Source: REEB95 sp050729835 (GTDB lineage Bacteria > Pseudomonadota > Alphaproteobacteria > ATCC43930 > CGMCC-115725). Taken from it: a stretch of DNA of 55,118 nt. The notes under the pieces are model-generated. The model worked only from the letters and a program-made list of their open reading frames with translations. It did no database searches and was not told where the DNA came from. Made by a program: the position numbers and the translations under genes. Below, piece after piece: positions 29,714 to 40,411 of the stretch (positions are counted from its first letter, which is position 1; each line of letters starts with the position of its first letter). The DNA lies in the NCBI GenBank assembly GCA_050729835.1, contig JBOHLS010000019.1, forward strand, positions 1 through 55,118, read 5' to 3'.

Positions 29714-29814
29714 GAGGCCAAGCTAACCGGTCATGCTGCACCGCGCAATGGCGGGCGTTGGGCATTTCGACGCGTGTCGCTTGACTCGAATCCGGCGTTG
29801 CCCGCACCTTCACC

Positions 29815-29999
29815 GCCGGTGGTTCCCATGTTGGGGATCAAAAGGGAATGCGGTGCGTGCGTCGTGAGACGTGCAATGCCGCGGCTGCCCCCGCAACTGT
29901 AAGCGGCGAGCGTGGACCTTGTAACGCCACTGGCGCTGACAAACGCCGGGAAGGCCGGTCCAAGCTAAGACCCGCGAGCCAGGAGACCTGCCACCAACC
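29815..29999 (+). promoter_or_regulatory. Cobalamin (AdoCbl) riboswitch
   Basis: The plus strand has the conserved cobalamin-aptamer blocks in order: GGTTCCC, AAAAGGGAATGCGGTGCG, GCTGCCCCCGCAACTGTAAGCGG (the B12 box region, at 29885-29907), GCCACTGGC, GCCGGGAAGGCCGG and the 3' part GCGAGCCAGGAGACCTGCC. P1 can form between CCGGTGG at 29815 and CCACCAACCG near 30000. It sits upstream of the BtuB-like receptor; in such units bound B12 normally lowers expression. Confidence 0.95.
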
Positions 30000-30089
30000 G
30001 TGGTCACGCGCGAGCGCGTCGGGCGGGGTGCACCGATGGAAGACCGGCCGGCAGGAGCGAAGACGCGCCTGCGGTCGCCTTCAGTTCGC

Positions 30090-30116
30090 GGTGACGTGCC
30101 ACCACCGCGAGTCACC
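30090..30116 (+). promoter_or_regulatory. Start-codon hairpin, candidate riboswitch expression platform
   Basis: GGTGAC at 30090-30095 is the exact reverse complement of GTCACC at 30111-30116, the six bases directly before the btuB ATG, so this hairpin would block the initiation region. GTGAC (30091-30095) can also pair with GTCAC at 30003-30007, right after the aptamer, so two exclusive folds are possible. This suggests control of translation initiation. Confidence 0.45.
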
Positions 30117-32123
30117 ATGTCCACCTATGCCCCGTTCCGTTCGCGCCGCGTCGCGGTGTTGTCGCTTACCGTCGTCATTATCGTCTCGACCGCCGCTGTC
30201 CACGCCCGTGCGCAAGATGCCCAAAGCGCCGATGCCGGCTTCGGCACGATGCAGCCGATCGTCGTCACGCCGACCTTGTTCCCGACACCGGCGGCTGAGA
30301 TCGGCAGCGACGTCACGGTGATTACGGCCGACGACATCGCGCGCAAGCAGGCTAACGATTTGCCGTCGATCCTGCGCGACGTGCCTGGCTTGTTCGTCGA
30401 GCAATCGAGCCCCGGCAACATCGCCGAGTTGTCCATCCGTGGGACCGACGCCAACCACACCAAGTTCCTCGTTGACGGCATCGACATCAGCGATCCGTCG
30501 CAACCCTCTGGTACCTTCGACATCAGCCAGATTCCGACCTCGGACATCGAGCGCATTGAGGTGCTGCGTGGCCCGCAAAGCGGTCTCTATGGCTCGGATG
30601 CGATCGGCGGCGTGGTCAACATCATCACCAAACAGGGTTCGGGCCCGCTGCGGGCCGACAGCTCGATCGAGGGTGGATCATTCGGCACGTTCAACCAGTC
30701 GGCCGGCGTCAGCGGCGCGGCGGGCCGCGCCAACTACGCGTTCAACTTCGACCACCTGCATTACAGCGACTTGCCGGAAGTGCCATCGAACCTGCTGGCC
30801 CCCGGCGAGACTGCGATCGGCGACGCCTTCGGCGAGCGCGCCTATTCGACGAAGCTGGGCGCCGATCTGACCGACGATCTCAATGTCGGCCTCGTCGCCC
30901 GGTACTATGATTCGTTGCTGCGCAACACCGGTGACGACAATTTCGCGCCATTCACGACGCCGGACCCGACCCAGAGTCTGCAGGACGAGCGCGCCGGCTT
31001 CGCGCGCGGCAGCGCGACGCTCAAATCCTTCGGCGGCGCGCTCGAGGACGAGTTCGGCCTCGCCTACACGCGCTATCACCGCGTCAACGTCACGCCGGAC
31101 GGCGGCGCTTTCGGCATCTACACCTCGGACGGCGACCGCACCAAGGCGGATTGGCGCGGCACTCTTCACCTCGGCCAGGATCGCACCGCCGTTCTCGGCG
31201 CCGAAGATGAAGAGGACCGGTTGATCGAAGGCCAACCGCTCAACGCCACCGTGAACGACGCCGCGGGATACGCCGAATTTCACACGCTGATCGTCGAGAA
31301 TCTCTATGGCAATGTCGTCGGCCGGCTCGACAGCAACAACCGCTTCGGCAAGGCCGCGACATGGCGCGTCGCGCCCGCCTATCTCGTGGCGGCGACGGAT
31401 ACGCAACTCAAGGTGAGTTACGGCACCGGCTTCAAGGCGCCGTCGCTCGAGCAGCTGTTCGTGAGTTCTCCGAACTTCAACTTCTTCGCCAATCCGAACC
31501 TCAAGCCGGAAAAGAGCAGCGGTTACGACGCCGGATTCGAGCAGCCGTTGTTCGACAAGCGGCTGTCGTTCGGCGCGACCTATTTCCACAATCACATCCG
31601 CAACCTGATCGAGCAGCCGGCCGGCAGCGACATGGACCTCAACATCGCCGCCGCCACCACTTATGGCGTCGAGTCCTTCGTTGCCGTGACGCCGATCGAG
31701 AGGGTCACGCTGCGCGCCGACTACACCTACACCCAGGCGGCGAGCGATTCGCCGGTGGTGAATTCTTCCGGAACCGTCGTCGGCGATGCGCTGATCCGCC
31801 GGCCGAAACATAAGGTCAGTATCGATGGGACCTGGACGCCCACCGATCCGTTGTCGCTGACGGCGGAGTGGCTCTATATCGGCGCGCGCTTCGACAACAA
31901 TCGCGACTTCTCGAATCCGCTGCCGCTGCACGTCAATTCCTACAACACGATCAACCTCAACGCGTCCTACCGACTTACGGATTACGCGACCGTCTTTGGC
32001 CGGATCAACAACCTGCTTGACCGCCACTACCAGGACCCGACCGGCTTCCTGGCGCCGACCCTGGGCGTCTTCGCCGGCGTTCGCCTCAGCTGGGGCGGCC
32101 CGTCGGACGGTGGCGCGAATTGA
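30117..32123 (+). CDS. btuB: TonB-dependent vitamin B12 receptor (BtuB-like)
   Basis: This 668-residue outer-membrane protein has a signal peptide (RRVAVLSLTVVIIVSTAAVHARA), then a TonB box/plug region (MQPIVVTPTLFPTPAAEIGS, VTVITADDIARK, LPSILRDVPGLFVEQSSPGN, ELSIRGTDANHTKFLVDGID, IERIEVLRGPQSGLYGSDAIGG). A 22-strand barrel with LKVSYGTGFKAPSLEQLF and the terminal GVFAGVRLSW follows. The plug is the BtuB/CirA type. The cobalamin riboswitch upstream makes B12 or a related corrinoid the likely ligand. The ATG at 30117 is used since the frame from 30000 lies inside the leader. A membrane protein follows, probably in the same transcript. Confidence 0.93.
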   Translation: MSTYAPFRSRRVAVLSLTVVIIVSTAAVHARAQDAQSADAGFGTMQPIVVTPTLFPTPAAEIGSDVTVITADDIARKQANDLPSILRDVPGLFVEQSSPGNIAELSIRGTDANHTKFLVDGIDISDPSQPSGTFDISQIPTSDIERIEVLRGPQSGLYGSDAIGGVVNIITKQGSGPLRADSSIEGGSFGTFNQSAGVSGAAGRANYAFNFDHLHYSDLPEVPSNLLAPGETAIGDAFGERAYSTKLGADLTDDLNVGLVARYYDSLLRNTGDDNFAPFTTPDPTQSLQDERAGFARGSATLKSFGGALEDEFGLAYTRYHRVNVTPDGGAFGIYTSDGDRTKADWRGTLHLGQDRTAVLGAEDEEDRLIEGQPLNATVNDAAGYAEFHTLIVENLYGNVVGRLDSNNRFGKAATWRVAPAYLVAATDTQLKVSYGTGFKAPSLEQLFVSSPNFNFFANPNLKPEKSSGYDAGFEQPLFDKRLSFGATYFHNHIRNLIEQPAGSDMDLNIAAATTYGVESFVAVTPIERVTLRADYTYTQAASDSPVVNSSGTVVGDALIRRPKHKVSIDGTWTPTDPLSLTAEWLYIGARFDNNRDFSNPLPLHVNSYNTINLNASYRLTDYATVFGRINNLLDRHYQDPTGFLAPTLGVFAGVRLSWGGPSDGGAN

Positions 32124-32172
32124 TCGGCCGTCGCGAAAGTCCTAGAATCGCCTCCAACCAAAGGAACGCCCC

Positions 32173-32718
32173 ATGACCACGACCTCCGCCACTCTGCCGC
32201 CGCTCGCCCGCAACTGGCTCTGGCCGGCGCTGCTTGCTGTTGCCGCGATCGGCGGCAGCTGGGCGCTCGCTTGCGTCACGCCGTTCGCCGCCTTCGCGGC
32301 GATCCTGGCCGCCAGCGAACGGCGGACGACCGCGCTCGCGACCATCGCGGTGATCTGGCTCGCCAATCAGATTGTCGGCGTCATGCTCCTGGGCTATCCG
32401 TTCGACGCGCACAGCATCGGCTGGGGCACCGCCATCGGCGTCGCCGCGTTGCTCGCGACCGGCGCCGCCTCGGCTGTGGCGCAGGCCAACCTACGGCAGG
32501 GGTTCCGCCTGGCGCTCGCCTTCGTTGTCGCCTTCGCGGTCTACGAAGCGGCGCTGGCGCTGGTCGCCGCCGCGACCGGCGAGCTGGCGGAATTCGCGCC
32601 CATCACGGTCGCGCAGCTCGCGGCGCTCGACGCCGCCTGGCTCGCGGCGGTGGTCGTGCTGCACGAGGCGCTCGCGCTGATCGGCTGGCGCGCGGCCAGC
32701 CTGCGCCTCGCCGCCTAG
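32173..32718 (+). CDS. Uncharacterised polytopic membrane protein in the B12 unit, 181 aa
   Basis: AAGGAA lies 7 bases before the ATG. About five hydrophobic helices are visible: WPALLAVAAIGGSWALACV, TTALATIAVIWLANQIVGVM, AIGVAALLATGAASAVAQ, ALAFVVAFAVYEAALALVA and AAWLAAVVVLHEALALIGW. A conserved-looking ACVTPFAAFA motif and GYPF, WGTAIG segments suggest an ECF S-component-like or BtuM-like small transporter, but I cannot assign it. It starts 49 bp after btuB, downstream of the riboswitch, and so is probably B12 regulated. Inference: an inner-membrane step of corrinoid or cobalt uptake. Confidence 0.7.
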   Translation: MTTTSATLPPLARNWLWPALLAVAAIGGSWALACVTPFAAFAAILAASERRTTALATIAVIWLANQIVGVMLLGYPFDAHSIGWGTAIGVAALLATGAASAVAQANLRQGFRLALAFVVAFAVYEAALALVAAATGELAEFAPITVAQLAALDAAWLAAVVVLHEALALIGWRAASLRLAA

Positions 32719-32752
32719 CCCGCCTGGGCCCGTCTGGCATCGCAGCGGGCAA

Positions 32753-32769
32753 GCCCTTATCTTAAGGGC
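32753..32769 (+). promoter_or_regulatory. Perfect 7-bp palindrome directly before uvrB
   Basis: GCCCTTA-TCT-TAAGGGC ends one base before the uvrB ATG. As RNA it would form a small stable hairpin over the ribosome-binding region; as DNA it could be a dyad operator. It is not a LexA box of the alphaproteobacterial GTTC-N7-GTTC type, and no such box was seen in the 120 bases upstream. Confidence 0.5.
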
Positions 32770-32770
32770 C

Positions 32771-34923
<2,153 letters not shown>

Positions 34924-34924
<1 letters not shown>

Positions 34925-35685
34925 TGGCCGGTCGCAGCGCGCTGATCACCGGCGGCGCCCGGCGCATCGGGCGCGCCATCGCCCTGGCGCTGGCGGCGCA
35001 GGGCTGGGACGTGGCCGTGCATTACGGTGGCTCGCGCGACGACGCCGAGAACCTTGCCGCCGAGATTCGCCAGCGCGGGCGCCGCGCGGGCGCCCTCGCC
35101 GCCGACCTGACGCGGGAGAGCGAGGTTACGACGCTGGTGTCGCGCGCGGTCGAGGCAGTCGGCCCGCTGACGCTCCTGATCAACAACGCCGCTATCTTCG
35201 AGCGCGACGACGCGCTCAGCGCGACGCGCGCGAGCTGGGACCGCCACCTTGAAACCAATCTGCGGGCGCCCTTCGTGCTGATGCAGGGTTTCGCGCGGCA
35301 ACTGCCCGCCGAGGCCGAGGGATCGGTGGTGAACATCCTGGACGAGCGCGTCTGGAACCTGACGCCGTATTTCGTTTCCTACACCGTCAGCAAGGCGGCG
35401 CTGTGGACCTTAACGCAGACCATGGCGCTGGCGCTGGCGCCGCGCATCCGGGTCAACGGCATCGGCCCCGGCCCGTCGCTGCCGAGCCCGCGCCAGAGCG
35501 ACGATCAATTCCGTCAGCAGGTCGATCTATTGCCGCTGCGGCGCCGCACGACGCCGGACGAGATCGCGCGCGCCGTGATGTTCATCCTGGAATTGCCGGC
35601 CATGACCGGACAGATGATTGCGCTCGACGGCGGCCAGCATCTCAACTGGGCGCCGACCAGCCGCGTGCCGCCGGCGAGCGAGTAG
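34924..35685 (+). CDS. SDR family oxidoreductase, possible pteridine reductase
   Basis: The 253-residue short-chain dehydrogenase has the NADPH motif ALITGGARRIGRAIALALA, then NNAAIFERDD, the catalytic Tyr-Lys pair in VSYTVSKAALWTLTQ and the C-terminal LPAMTGQMIALDGGQHLNW. Arg in GGARRIG favours NADPH. The DGGQHLxW ending and the uvrB-linked position are typical of FolM/PTR1-like members that reduce pterins (dihydromonapterin), but the substrate is not proven. The start at 34924 overlaps the uvrB stop, giving translational coupling; it is the last gene of this unit. Confidence 0.88.
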
Positions 35686-36074
35686 GAATTTTCCGACAAT
35701 GCAACCGATCGCCGCGGCGCCTTGTCATGGCGAGTCCGAAGCGTTGTCACAAAGCCGCTAAGGTTTTGGCACGCGAGGAAATTTTCGCTTCGGCTGAACG
35801 CGTTCCGGCGGCCGGCAGTTGTCAACAGGGGCCGGACCGTGTGTCAGTTGTGTGGTGCAAAGGCCTTTGTTTCCTTGCTGTTACGTGGAGTTTACAGTTT
35901 GCATCGGAAACGCCATGTAAAAACAAATCGCTGGAGCGTCTGCCGGTTTTTTGAGCAAAGCGGTCCGATCCCAGATTTAATCTTCGGCGGACCGATGCGG
36001 CCGATCCTTATGAACAAACTTATGCACAGATTTCGTGGATATCGCTGCAGGCTGCATGCGGCAATGCCAGCACG
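35686..36074. other. 389-bp lower-GC non-coding gap with DnaA-box-like motifs
   Basis: No credible gene is seen. The base composition is clearly less GC-rich than its surroundings. Marks seen: TTATGCACA at 36020-36028 (fits the TTATNCACA DnaA-box form), TTATGAACA at 36008-36016, TTGTCAACA at 35819-35827, a 12-bp palindrome CAAAGGCCTTTG at 35858-35869, and an inverted repeat CGGTCCG/CGGACCG at 35961-35967 and 35988-35994 around an AT-rich loop. The uvrC promoter should lie here. Part near 35727-35745 loosely resembles a decayed REP-type arm. Confidence 0.4.
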
Positions 36075-37970
36075 ATGAACGACGTAACCGAAGCCGGCGA
36101 GCCGGCCGAAACGTTGGCGCCGACGGCCAGCAACCTGGCGCGCGGCGTTGCCGTCATTCGCGCGGCGCTGAAGACCATGCCGCCGGCGCCGGGCGTCTAT
36201 CGCATGCTCGACGCCAAGGGCGCGGCGCTCTACGTCGGCAAGGCCGCTAACCTCAAGAACCGCGTCGCCAACTATGCCGCGGTCAACGGCCTGCCAGTGC
36301 GGCTGAAGCGCATGGTGGCCGAGGCCCACACGCTCGAGATCGCCATCACCCATACCGAGGTCGAGGCGCTGCTGCTCGAATGCAACCTGATCAAGCGCCT
36401 GATGCCGCGCTACAACGTGCTGCTGCGCGACGACAAGTCGTTTCCCTACATCCACTTGACCGGCGACCACCCGTTTCCGCAACTGACCAAGCATCGCGGC
36501 GCGCGCGGCACTGAGGGCGATTATTTCGGACCCTTCGCCTCGGCCGGCGCGGTCAACCGCACGCTCATCGCCTTGCAGCGCGCCTTCCTGTTGCGCTCGT
36601 GCTCCGACAGCGTGTTCGCCGCGCGCACGCGGCCCTGCCTGCTCTACCAGATCAAGCGGTGCAGCGCGCCCTGCACCGGGCGCATCGACCGCGACGGCTA
36701 CGAGCGGCTGGTCGCCGAGGCGCGCGGCTTCCTCTCGGGCCGCAGCCACGAGGTCCAGACGCGGCTCGCGCGGCGCATGCAGGAGCTCTCTGACCGCCGC
36801 GAATACGAGAGCGCGGCGACGATCCGCGACCGCATCCACGCGCTGACCCAGGTCCAGGGGCGCCAGGACATCAATCTCGAGGGGCTGGGCGACGCCGACG
36901 TCGTCGCGCTGCACCAGGCCGGCGGCAACAGCTCGATCCAGGTGTTCTTCTTCCGCGACGGGCAGAACTGGGGCAACCGGGCGTATTTTCCGGCGCATGC
37001 CCACCATCTCGAGGCCGCCGACGTGATGGGCGCATTTCTCGGCCAGTTCTACGACAACAAGCCGCCGCCGCCGCAAATCCTGGTCAGTCATCGGCCCGCC
37101 GAGGCGGCGCTTTTGGCCGAGGCGCTGAGCGCGCGCGCCGGCCGGCGCATCGAGATCGTCGTGCCCGAGCGCGGCGACAAGCGCAAGCTGGTCGAGCACG
37201 CGCTCTTGAACGCGCGCGAGGCGCTCGGCCGCCGGCTGGCCGAAAGCACGGCGCAGCGCCGCCTGCTCGAAGGCGTCGCCGAGATCTTCGGCCTCGACGC
37301 CCCGCCGCAGCGCATCGAGGTCTACGACAACAGCCACATCCAGGGCGCGCACGCGGTGGGCGCGATGATCGTCGCCGGGCCCGAAGGCTTCAGCAAGAAC
37401 GCCTATCGCAAGTTCACCATCCGCGAGGCAATCGCGCCGGGCGACGATTACGCCATGATGCGCGAGGTCCTCGGCCGCCGCTTCGCCCGCGCCCTGAAGG
37501 AAAGCCCCGACCGCAGCGCCTTTCCCGATCTGGTGCTAATCGACGGCGGCCAGGGCCAGCTGGCGGCCGCCTGCCAGGCGCTGGCCGATCTCGGCGTCAA
37601 CGACGTGCCGGTGGTGGCGGTCGCCAAGGGACCCGACCGCAACGCCGGGCGCGAGCGCTTCTTCCGCCCCGGCAAGTCGCCGCTGAGCCTCGACCCCAAG
37701 GACCCGGTGCTCTATTTCCTCCAGCGCCTGCGCGACGAGACCCACCGCTTCGCCATCGGCGCCCACCGCAGCAAGCGGATCCGGGCCATCGGCGCCTCGC
37801 CGCTCGACGAGATCGCCGGTATCGGCGCCGCGCGCAAGCGCGCCCTGCTGCACCATTTCGGTTCGGCGCGGGCGGTGGCGACCGCCGGCCTGACCGATCT
37901 CGAACGCGTCGCCGGCATCAGCAAAATCGTCGCAAAAAAGATTTATGATCATTTCCATGCCGAGGGCTAA
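36075..37970 (+). CDS. uvrC: Excinuclease ABC subunit UvrC
   Basis: The 631-residue dual nuclease cuts on both sides of the lesion in nucleotide excision repair. The N-terminal GIY-YIG domain (PPAPGVYRMLDAKGAALYVGKA) is near residues 36-57. A Cys-rich segment CLLYQIKRCSAPCTG follows, then the UVR region (RMQELSDRREYESAATIRDR). The RNase H-like endonuclease has EVYDNSHIQGAHAVGAMIV and DLVLIDGGQGQL, and the helix-hairpin-helix pair is C-terminal (LDEIAGIGAARKRALLHHFG). The N-terminal ~30 residues are an Ala-rich extension. pgsA follows in 30 bp, and the genes through moaE look like one operon. Confidence 0.97.
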   Translation: MNDVTEAGEPAETLAPTASNLARGVAVIRAALKTMPPAPGVYRMLDAKGAALYVGKAANLKNRVANYAAVNGLPVRLKRMVAEAHTLEIAITHTEVEALLLECNLIKRLMPRYNVLLRDDKSFPYIHLTGDHPFPQLTKHRGARGTEGDYFGPFASAGAVNRTLIALQRAFLLRSCSDSVFAARTRPCLLYQIKRCSAPCTGRIDRDGYERLVAEARGFLSGRSHEVQTRLARRMQELSDRREYESAATIRDRIHALTQVQGRQDINLEGLGDADVVALHQAGGNSSIQVFFFRDGQNWGNRAYFPAHAHHLEAADVMGAFLGQFYDNKPPPPQILVSHRPAEAALLAEALSARAGRRIEIVVPERGDKRKLVEHALLNAREALGRRLAESTAQRRLLEGVAEIFGLDAPPQRIEVYDNSHIQGAHAVGAMIVAGPEGFSKNAYRKFTIREAIAPGDDYAMMREVLGRRFARALKESPDRSAFPDLVLIDGGQGQLAAACQALADLGVNDVPVVAVAKGPDRNAGRERFFRPGKSPLSLDPKDPVLYFLQRLRDETHRFAIGAHRSKRIRAIGASPLDEIAGIGAARKRALLHHFGSARAVATAGLTDLERVAGISKIVAKKIYDHFHAEG

Positions 37971-38000
37971 ACTCGCTGTCGGCCCTCTGCCCGGAACGCC

Positions 38001-38603
38001 ATGCTAACGACACTGCCCAATCTGCTGACGCTGTCGCGCATCGTCGCCATTCCCCTGGTCATCGCGACATTCTACGTCGCGGCGCCGCTCGGACCGTGGC
38101 TCGGCTGCGTCATCTTCAGCCTGGCCGCGCTCACCGACTGGCTCGACGGCCGGCTGGCCCGGATGTGGCAGCAGCAATCGGAACTCGGCCGCTTTCTCGA
38201 TCCGGTCGCCGACAAGCTGCTGGTCGCGACCACCTTGTTCATGCTCGCCGCCTACGACCGCCTTTCGGCGGTCAGCATCCTGCCGGCGCTGGTCATCCTG
38301 ATGCGCGAGATCATGGTCTCTGGCCTGCGCGAGCACCTCGCCGGCCTGCGCGTCGGCATGCCGGTGTCGAAGCTGGCCAAGTGGAAAACCTTCATCCAGA
38401 TGCTGGCGATCGGCTTCCTGCTGGTCGGCGATTCCGGCCCGGCGCCGATCCATGTGCGCGCAATCGGCGAGGTCCTGCTATGGCTCGCCGCCGTGCTGAC
38501 GGTGAAAACGGGATACGATTACCTGCGCGCCGGCCTCACTCACATCAACCGCCCGGCCCCATCCGGCGCGTCGATCAAGACGGCCAAGCCGAGCGCGACG
38601 TGA
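38001..38603 (+). CDS. pgsA: CDP-diacylglycerol--glycerol-3-phosphate 3-phosphatidyltransferase
   Basis: This 200-residue membrane enzyme makes phosphatidylglycerol phosphate, the precursor of phosphatidylglycerol and cardiolipin. The CDP-alcohol phosphotransferase signature is present as LDGRLARMWQQQSELGRFLD followed by PVADKL (the DGxxAR-x8-Gx3Dx3D pattern). Four or more TM helices flank it, starting LPNLLTLSRIVAIPLVIATF. The length is normal. It is often next to uvrC in proteobacteria. Its stop overlaps the possible GTG of mobB (GTGA), so translation is likely coupled. Confidence 0.96.
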   Translation: MLTTLPNLLTLSRIVAIPLVIATFYVAAPLGPWLGCVIFSLAALTDWLDGRLARMWQQQSELGRFLDPVADKLLVATTLFMLAAYDRLSAVSILPALVILMREIMVSGLREHLAGLRVGMPVSKLAKWKTFIQMLAIGFLLVGDSGPAPIHVRAIGEVLLWLAAVLTVKTGYDYLRAGLTHINRPAPSGASIKTAKPSAT

Positions 38604-38614
38604 GCGCCCCGGCC

Positions 38615-39139
38615 ATGCGGGTATTCGGCCTCGCCGGCTGGAGCGGCAGCGGCAAGACGACGTTGCTGACGCGGCTGCTGCCGGTGCTGATCGGCCGCGG
38701 CCTCCGCGTCTCGACCGTGAAGCACGCCCATCACGACTTCGACGTCGACCAGCCGGGCAAGGATTCCTGGCGCCACCGCCAGGAGGGCGCGACCGAGGTG
38801 ATGGTCGCCTCGTCGCGGCGCTGGGCGTTGATGCACGAGCACCGCGGCGCGCCCGAGCCCAAGCTCGACGCCCTGCTGCGCCAGATGACGCCGGTCGACC
38901 TGGTGCTGGTCGAAGGCTTCAAGGGCGAGGATTTCCCCAAGCTCGAGGTCTACCGCCCGTCCGTCGGCAAGCCGCTGATGTTCCCCGAGCAGACCAGTAT
39001 CGTCGCGGTCGCCAGCGACCAGCGGCTGGCCGGCTGTCCGCTGCCGCAATTCCATATCGACGACGTCGATGGCATCGCCGGCTTCACCCTCGAGTGTTGC
39101 CGCATCGAACCGCTGTTCCATGGCGCAACTGAGCGATGA
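38615..39139 (+). CDS. mobB: Molybdopterin-guanine dinucleotide biosynthesis adaptor MobB
   Basis: The 174-residue P-loop GTPase assists MobA in making the guanine dinucleotide form of the molybdenum cofactor. Walker A is GLAGWSGSGKTTLLTRLL, followed by STVKHAHHDFDVDQPGKDSW and DLVLVEGFKGEDFPKLEVYR, all typical of MobB. ATG at 38615 or the GTG at 38600 that overlaps the pgsA stop may start it; I list the ATG. The long frame from 38096 is a shadow of pgsA. The 3' end overlaps moeA by 20 bp. Confidence 0.94.
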   Translation: MRVFGLAGWSGSGKTTLLTRLLPVLIGRGLRVSTVKHAHHDFDVDQPGKDSWRHRQEGATEVMVASSRRWALMHEHRGAPEPKLDALLRQMTPVDLVLVEGFKGEDFPKLEVYRPSVGKPLMFPEQTSIVAVASDQRLAGCPLPQFHIDDVDGIAGFTLECCRIEPLFHGATER

Positions 39140-40373
39140 CTGCTTCGCGTTCGGCGGACAGCTGATGTCCGCCGGCGAGGCGTTGAATATCCTCAAGTCC
39201 AAGGTCCACGCCGTCACCGAGACCGAGAGCGTCCGGCTGAACGAGGCGCGCGGGCGCGTCCTGGCCGCGCCGGTGGTGGCGACGCGCGACGTGCCGCCGC
39301 ACGACAACGCCGCGGTCGATGGCTATGCGGTGAATTTCGACGAGATCAAGCCCGGCGAGTCGACGACCTTGCCGATCGGCGGCCGCGCCGCCGCCGGCCA
39401 TCCGCTCGGTCGGAAAGTGGCGCGCGGCGAGTGCATCCGCATCTTCACCGGCGCCCAGATGCCGGATGGCGCCGACACCGTGCTGATGCAGGAGGATTGC
39501 CGCGTCGCCGACGGCAAGGCGACGCTGCCGCCGGGCATCAAGCGCGGCGCCAATCGCCGCTTCGCCGGCGAGGACGTGAAGCAAGGTACGACCGTGCTCG
39601 CCGCCGGACGGCGCTTGCGACCGCAGGAGATCGGCCTCGCCGCCTCGCTCGGCCTGACGGCGCTGACCGTGCGGCGCAAGCTGCTGGTTGCGATCTTCTC
39701 GACCGGCGACGAGGTGCGCGAGCCGGGCAGCGAGCTGCCGCCGGGCGCGATCTTCGACTCGAACCGCTACACGTTGCGCGCGCTGCTCGAAGGCCTGGGC
39801 TGCGCGGTGACCGATCTCGGCATTCTGCCCGACAGCCTCGACGCGGTGCGCGACGCGCTCGCTGGCGCGGCCGAGGGCCACGACCTGGTGCTGACCTCGG
39901 GCGGCGTGTCGAGCGGCGAGGAAGATCACGTCAAGGCGGCGGTCGAGGCCTTGGGCCGCCTTCACTTCTGGCGGCTGGCGATCAAGCCGGGCCGGCCGGT
40001 GGCAATGGGCCAGATCGGCAGTGTGCCGTTCATAGGCCTGCCCGGCAATCCGGTGGCGGTGATGGTGACGTTCCTACTGCTGGCGCGACCGCTGGTGCTG
40101 CTACTGTCGGGCGCCGACGACACGCCGCCGCGGCTGTTCCGGGTCGTTGCCGGCTTCGCCTATGACAAGAAAGGCAGCCGCACCGAGTATCTGCGCGCCC
40201 GGCTCAAGCCCGGCGAGACCGGCTGGGTGGCGGAGAAGTTTCCGCGCGACGGCGCCGGCATCCTGACCTCGATGGTCGAATCCGACGGCCTAGTCGAGAT
40301 TCCCGAGGGGTTGAGCCATGTCGAGCTGGGCGGCCCGATCGATTTCCTGCCCTTCAGCGAGGTCATCGCGTAA
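39120..40373 (+). CDS. moeA: Molybdopterin molybdenumtransferase MoeA
   Basis: The 417-residue enzyme inserts molybdate into adenylylated molybdopterin. The start MAQLSDDCFAFGGQLMSAGEAL fits alphaproteobacterial MoeA. Domain marks are PPHDNAAVDGYAVNFDE (substrate site), GAQMPDGADTVLMQEDC, the MoaB-like domain with IFSTGDEVREPGSELPPG and LVLTSGGVSSGEEDHVK, and FIGLPGNPVAVMVTF. It overlaps mobB and precedes moaD by 38 bp, in a set for molybdenum cofactor synthesis. MsrP at 22962 is one likely client. Confidence 0.96.
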   Translation: MAQLSDDCFAFGGQLMSAGEALNILKSKVHAVTETESVRLNEARGRVLAAPVVATRDVPPHDNAAVDGYAVNFDEIKPGESTTLPIGGRAAAGHPLGRKVARGECIRIFTGAQMPDGADTVLMQEDCRVADGKATLPPGIKRGANRRFAGEDVKQGTTVLAAGRRLRPQEIGLAASLGLTALTVRRKLLVAIFSTGDEVREPGSELPPGAIFDSNRYTLRALLEGLGCAVTDLGILPDSLDAVRDALAGAAEGHDLVLTSGGVSSGEEDHVKAAVEALGRLHFWRLAIKPGRPVAMGQIGSVPFIGLPGNPVAVMVTFLLLARPLVLLLSGADDTPPRLFRVVAGFAYDKKGSRTEYLRARLKPGETGWVAEKFPRDGAGILTSMVESDGLVEIPEGLSHVELGGPIDFLPFSEVIA

Positions 40374-40411
40374 GGCTTGCGCCGCCTGGCGCCAACGCCT
40401 AAGTCAGCTTC

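Noticed and set aside
35727..35760. Decayed REP-like arm after the SDR gene
   Set aside because: Similarity to the GTCATTGCGAG arm is short and imperfect, with no partner arm.
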